Source of the DNA: Pseudonocardia ammonioxydans
GTDB lineage: Bacteria; Actinomycetota; Actinomycetes; Mycobacteriales; Pseudonocardiaceae
Assembly: GCF_900115005.1 (NCBI RefSeq)
Contig: NZ_FOUY01000004.1
Coordinates: 62,001 to 126,000, forward strand
Reading direction: 5' to 3'
Length of the DNA stretch: 64,000 bases
Shown: positions 60,745 to 64,000 of the stretch, piece after piece
How the letters are laid out: every line of letters begins with the position of its first letter
Numbering within the stretch: the stretch's first letter is position 1
Translations under genes and position numbers: made by a program
The notes under the pieces: model-generated
What the model was told of the DNA's origin: nothing
The model's input: only the letters and a program-made list of their open reading frames with translations
The model's database searches: none

Positions 60745-62718
60745 TCACCAGATGCGCACGCGCCGGCCCGGCTCGGTGAACAGCGCGTCGGTCTCGGTGA
60801 CCCCGAACGCGTCGTGGAAGGTGTCCAGGTTGGTCACCACCGCGTTGCACCGCAGGTCCGGCGGGGAGTGCGGGTCGGTCGCCAGCCGGCGGATCGCCTC
60901 GGCGTCGCGGGTGACGGCCCGCCAGACCTGCGCCCAGCCGAACAGCACGCGCTGCTCGCCGGTCAGCCCGTCCAGCACCGGGGGCTCGCCGCCGGAGTTC
61001 GCGATCGCGTAGGCCTTCAACGCGATCGTCAGGCCGCCGAGGTCGCCGATGTTCTCCCCGACGGTGAGCGCGCCGTTGACCGTGTGGCCGGGCAGGCCCA
61101 TCGGGGACAGCCCGTCGTACTGGTCGATCAGCATCTGCGCGCGGGAGTCGAACTCCTTGCGGTCGGCCTGCTCCCACCAGTCGGTGAGGTTGCCGTCGCC
61201 GTCGTACCGGGAGCCCTGGTCGTCGAAACCGTGCCCGATCTCGTGGCCGATCACCGCGCCGATGCCGCCGTAGTTGGCGGCGTCGTCGGCGTCGGCGTCG
61301 AAGAACGGTGGCTGCAGGATCGCCGCCGGGAACACGATCTCGTTGAGCCGCGGGTGGTAGTAGGCGTTGACCGTCTGCGGGGTCATCAGCCACTCGTGGC
61401 GGTCCACCGGGCCGCCGAGCTTGGCGTACTCGAAGTCGTGGCGCCACTCGGCGGCGCGACCGGCGTTGCCGAGCAGGTCCGCCGGGTCGATCGTGAGGTC
61501 GGAGTAGTCCTTCCACCGCTCCGGGTAGCCGATCTTCGGCGTGAACCGGCCGAGCTTCTCCAGCGCCCGCTCGCGGGTGGCCGGGCTCATCCAGTCCAGA
61601 GTGGAGATCGACTGCCGGTAGGCCTCGACGAGGTTGGCGACGAGCTCCTCCATCCGCTCCTTGGCCCGCGGCGGGAAGTGCCGCTCGACGTAGAGCTTGC
61701 CGACGGCCTCACCCATCGCGCCCTCGACCAGCGACACGCCGCGCTTCCAGCGCTCGCGCAGCGCGGGCGTGCCGGACAGCGTGCGGCCGTAGAAGCCGAA
61801 GTCCTCCTCGACCAGGTCCGCGGAGAGGTACTCGGCGCAGGCCGAGGCCACGTGCAGCGCCAGCCACGCCTGCCACTGCTCGAGCGGGCGGTCCGCCCAC
61901 AGCGCCGCGGCCTCGGTGACGAAGCTCGGCTGCCGGACGATCACCTCGTCGTAGGCGTGCGACGGGACGGCCAGCGCGGCCTCCCACTCGGCCCAGTCGA
62001 ACCCGGGCGCCGCCGTGCGGAGCTGCTCGCGGGTCATCAGCGTGTAGGTCTTCTCGGCTTCGCGGTTGGTGACCCGGTCCCAGGACGCCGCGGCCAGCGC
62101 CGTCTCCAGCTCCATGACCTGCTCGGCGACCCGGCCCGGCTCGGCCAGGCCGACCAGCTCGGCCAGGCGCCGCAGGTGCTCGACGTACTCGGTGCGGATC
62201 TCGGCCGAGTCGTCCTCGCGGTAGTAGGCCTCGTCGGGCAGCCCCAGGCCGGACTGGTTGAGGTTGACCAGGTAGCGCGAGGAGTCCTTGGCGTCGGTCG
62301 CGATGAACTCGCCGAACAGCGCGACGCGGCCCTCGCGCTGGCGCCGCCCCAGCACGCCGGCGAGCGCGGCCCGGTCGGGAGCGGCGTAGACCTCGTCCAG
62401 CAGCGGGCGCAGCGGTCCCACCCCGAGCTGCTCGGCGCGGTCGACGTCCATGAACGAGGCGTAGAGATCGCCGACCTTGCGGGCCTCGCTGCCGGGCTCG
62501 GCGGAGCCGTCGGCGCACTCGGCGACGATCGCGTGCACCTGCTCCTCGGCGCGGTCGCGCAGCACCCGGAACGCACCGTCCTGCGAGCGGTCCTCGGGGA
62601 TCTCGTGGGTGGCCAGCCACCGGCCGTTGACGTGGGCGAACAGGTCGTCCTGCGGGCGGACGCCGGGATCGACCCAGCGCAGGTCGAGGCCGGAGTGCTT
62701 CGGCTCGGTGGTCGTCAT
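60745..62718 (-). CDS. M13-family zinc metallopeptidase (Zmp1/PepO-like)
   Basis: A 657-residue neprilysin-family peptidase. The zinc motif is HEIGH (residues 492-496), the third ligand lies in GENIGDLGG (about 552), and substrate-binding NAYYHPRLNEIVFPAAILQPPFF precedes them. Length and lack of a signal peptide match mycobacterial Zmp1 (about 663 residues). Family members cut short peptides; in mycobacteria Zmp1 affects host interaction, which need not apply here. ATG 62718. It diverges from the unknown gene at 62803. Confidence 0.93.
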   Translation of the reverse strand: MTTTEPKHSGLDLRWVDPGVRPQDDLFAHVNGRWLATHEIPEDRSQDGAFRVLRDRAEEQVHAIVAECADGSAEPGSEARKVGDLYASFMDVDRAEQLGVGPLRPLLDEVYAAPDRAALAGVLGRRQREGRVALFGEFIATDAKDSSRYLVNLNQSGLGLPDEAYYREDDSAEIRTEYVEHLRRLAELVGLAEPGRVAEQVMELETALAAASWDRVTNREAEKTYTLMTREQLRTAAPGFDWAEWEAALAVPSHAYDEVIVRQPSFVTEAAALWADRPLEQWQAWLALHVASACAEYLSADLVEEDFGFYGRTLSGTPALRERWKRGVSLVEGAMGEAVGKLYVERHFPPRAKERMEELVANLVEAYRQSISTLDWMSPATRERALEKLGRFTPKIGYPERWKDYSDLTIDPADLLGNAGRAAEWRHDFEYAKLGGPVDRHEWLMTPQTVNAYYHPRLNEIVFPAAILQPPFFDADADDAANYGGIGAVIGHEIGHGFDDQGSRYDGDGNLTDWWEQADRKEFDSRAQMLIDQYDGLSPMGLPGHTVNGALTVGENIGDLGGLTIALKAYAIANSGGEPPVLDGLTGEQRVLFGWAQVWRAVTRDAEAIRRLATDPHSPPDLRCNAVVTNLDTFHDAFGVTETDALFTEPGRRVRIW

Positions 62719-62802
62719 GGGGCCCATCCTGCCTGCCGGGGCCGACGGTTTCGAGCAACCGGGCGGCTGTTCGCGCAGGGTGGACCGGTAGAACGGCCAC
62801 CG

Positions 62803-63444
62803 ATGAACGACATGTGGGACGAGCTGTTCGAACCGCCCGACCCGGAGGACGTCCTCGGCGATCTGTACGAGCTCGCGGTGGCGGTGTTCGACCTGTGGCG
62901 CAACGGCTCCGAACCGGCGTGGGTGGCGTGGGCGTGGGGTGTGCTGACCTCGGCGGGCCTGACGGCGGCGCGCACCGAGTACGAGCGCGGTGAACTGGTG
63001 CTGCGGCTGGCGGCGCTGCGCGCGTTCCACCGGGAGTTCTGTGCCCGGGCGTTCGGGATCGGGGAACCCGGGGAGCCGGACCTGGACCCGGACCGGGTGC
63101 TCGGTGATCATCCACGCCTGCACCCGGTGCTGCTCGGCGTGATCGCGGAGCGGCGCGGGCTCGACCTCGCCGACGGCACCGGCGCCGGTGAGATCGACTT
63201 CGACGTCGCGGTCACGACGACGGCGCTGGACCGGCTGGTGGCCACGGAGTACCGCCGCGTCGTCCCGGCCCTGCTCGCGGGGGCCGGTGCGGCCGAGGTG
63301 GCGGCCGCGACCTGGGCGTCGTCGCTCGACGACGTCCGCTACCCGCTGCCCGGCCACGAGATCCGTGCCCTCACGACCACCGACGTCACGCCGCAGGCCC
63401 GGGCTGCGTTCGACTGGGTGCGCTCGGGCGCCCGCCCGGGCTGA
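62803..63444 (+). CDS. hypothetical protein, 213 aa
   Basis: I do not recognise a family. The protein is acidic, starts MNDMWDELFEPPDPEDVLGD and is mostly helical (YELAVAVFDLWRNGSEPAWVAW, LVLRLAALRAFHREFC). No signal, membrane segment or catalytic motif is visible. It diverges from the metallopeptidase gene with 84 bp between the starts. Base and codon use is like that of the neighbours, so it is likely a real gene. Confidence 0.7.
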   Translation: MNDMWDELFEPPDPEDVLGDLYELAVAVFDLWRNGSEPAWVAWAWGVLTSAGLTAARTEYERGELVLRLAALRAFHREFCARAFGIGEPGEPDLDPDRVLGDHPRLHPVLLGVIAERRGLDLADGTGAGEIDFDVAVTTTALDRLVATEYRRVVPALLAGAGAAEVAAATWASSLDDVRYPLPGHEIRALTTTDVTPQARAAFDWVRSGARPG

Positions 63445-63533
63445 GCGGTCGCCGCGGGCCGGGCGACCGGTGCCGGCCGGCCCGGGCGGGGACGGACTTG
63501 TCCGGACACGGGTCGGCGACGCACCATCTGGCC

Positions 63534-64000
63534 GTGACCCTTTCTCTCGATCGGACCCGGTCCACGCCCGCCATCGACCTGCTGGAGGGCGAGCGCCTGC
63601 TCTGCCGCCTGCCCGGCGACGGGCCGGACCGACCGTTCGAGCTGTTCACCCTCACCCCGGTCGGGCGGACGCTCGGGGCCGAGATCACCGGCGTCGATCT
63701 GCGGGAGGAGCCGTCCGCCGAACTGCGCGCGGAGATCCACCGGGCGCTGCTGGAGTGGAAGGTCCTGTTCTTCCCCGGGCAGGAGGTGACCGGGGCGCAG
63801 CAGCGGGCGTTCGGCGCGCTGTGGGGCCCGCTGGAGACCAACCCGATGCTGGACCGGGGTGACTCCGCCGACGTGGTGCGGTTCGGGGCCGGGCAGCGGA
63901 CCTACGAGAACATCTGGCACGCCGACACCACGTTCCGGCCCGAGCCGGCGATGGGGGCGGTGCTGCGGATGGTGCAGACGCCGCCGTTCGGCGGGGACAC
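63534..64000 (+). CDS. TauD/TfdA-family 2-oxoglutarate dioxygenase (5' part)
   Basis: The first 155 residues of an Fe(II)/2-oxoglutarate dioxygenase are visible, cut by the right edge. LTPVGRTLGAEITGVDL and LEWKVLFFPGQEVTGAQQRAFG are typical of TauD, and the first two iron ligands are in IWHADTTF (HxD, about 129-131). The distal His and the Arg are beyond the window. Members remove sulfonate, sulfate ester or other groups from small molecules. GTG 63534 is the only reasonable start. Confidence 0.9.
   Translation, partial: MTLSLDRTRSTPAIDLLEGERLLCRLPGDGPDRPFELFTLTPVGRTLGAEITGVDLREEPSAELRAEIHRALLEWKVLFFPGQEVTGAQQRAFGALWGPLETNPMLDRGDSADVVRFGAGQRTYENIWHADTTFRPEPAMGAVLRMVQTPPFGGD

Noticed and set aside
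60661..62802. Long plus-strand frame opposite the M13 peptidase, in frame with the 213-aa gene
   Set aside because: It is the complement of a well-supported metallopeptidase with HEIGH and GENIGDLGG motifs.

Overview
The window is about 64 kb of very high-GC DNA. Codon third positions are strongly G/C, GTG starts are frequent, and genes overlap as ATGA/GTGA. A WhiB protein, a resuscitation-promoting-factor-like protein, DUF3558 lipoproteins, a WS/DGAT acyltransferase and an AfsR/SARP-type regulator together point to an actinomycete, most likely of the Pseudonocardiaceae type; the genus cannot be fixed from the sequence alone. No rRNA, tRNA, transposase, integrase or CRISPR array was seen.

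Layout. 0-3 kb: a PucR-type regulator (cut by the left edge) diverges from a class III aminotransferase. 2.8-9.5 kb: an overlapping operon for glycerolipid and neutral lipid synthesis (plsB, a HAD-phosphatase/acyltransferase fusion, a WS/DGAT, an alpha/beta hydrolase, a methyltransferase). 9.5-14.2 kb: a Clp_N-HTH regulator with its own palindromic operators, a small SH3 lipoprotein, dinB with a LexA-like box, and a large unknown protein. 14.3-25.5 kb: a DMT transporter, DUF1684 protein, quinone-oxidoreductase-like enzyme, flavin monooxygenase, LLM oxidoreductase, two hydrolases, an AfsR-like regulator and a WhiB7-like regulator. Three 40-bp palindromes punctuate this stretch. 25.6-29.1 kb: a minisatellite and a TctCBA-type transporter. 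29-33.5 kb: stress and maintenance genes (Usp, Dps, MFS pump, Rpf-like protein, flavin-binding protein).

33.5-54.1 kb is the accessory-looking part. It holds two copies of a two-gene module (a 116-residue helical protein with a YxxxD/E tail plus a DUF3558 lipoprotein), two DUF2695 proteins, and the second copy of a large unknown family whose first copy lies at 12-14 kb. It also holds a cstA / CC-terminal small protein / ArsA-ATPase operon, relics of an antitoxin-like gene, and a complete four-gene Wadjet (JetABCD) anti-plasmid operon at 42.7-50.8 kb. Wadjet is a known defence system: JetA, B and C form an SMC-type DNA-extruding complex and JetD is its Toprim-type nuclease subunit.

54-64 kb is more ordinary: a DUF418 membrane protein, an AraC regulator divergent from a molybdopterin oxidoreductase, an amino-acid permease, an M13 metallopeptidase, an unknown protein and a TauD-type dioxygenase cut by the right edge.

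Two patterns run across the window. Many intergenic gaps carry short exact-period tandem repeats (13, 15, 16, 17 and 29 bp). Several genes (jetA, both 116-residue proteins, the Clp_N-HTH gene and, more weakly, both large unknown paralogues) have a -10-like hexamer ending 6 or 7 bases before the start codon and no Shine-Dalgarno, which suggests leaderless mRNAs.
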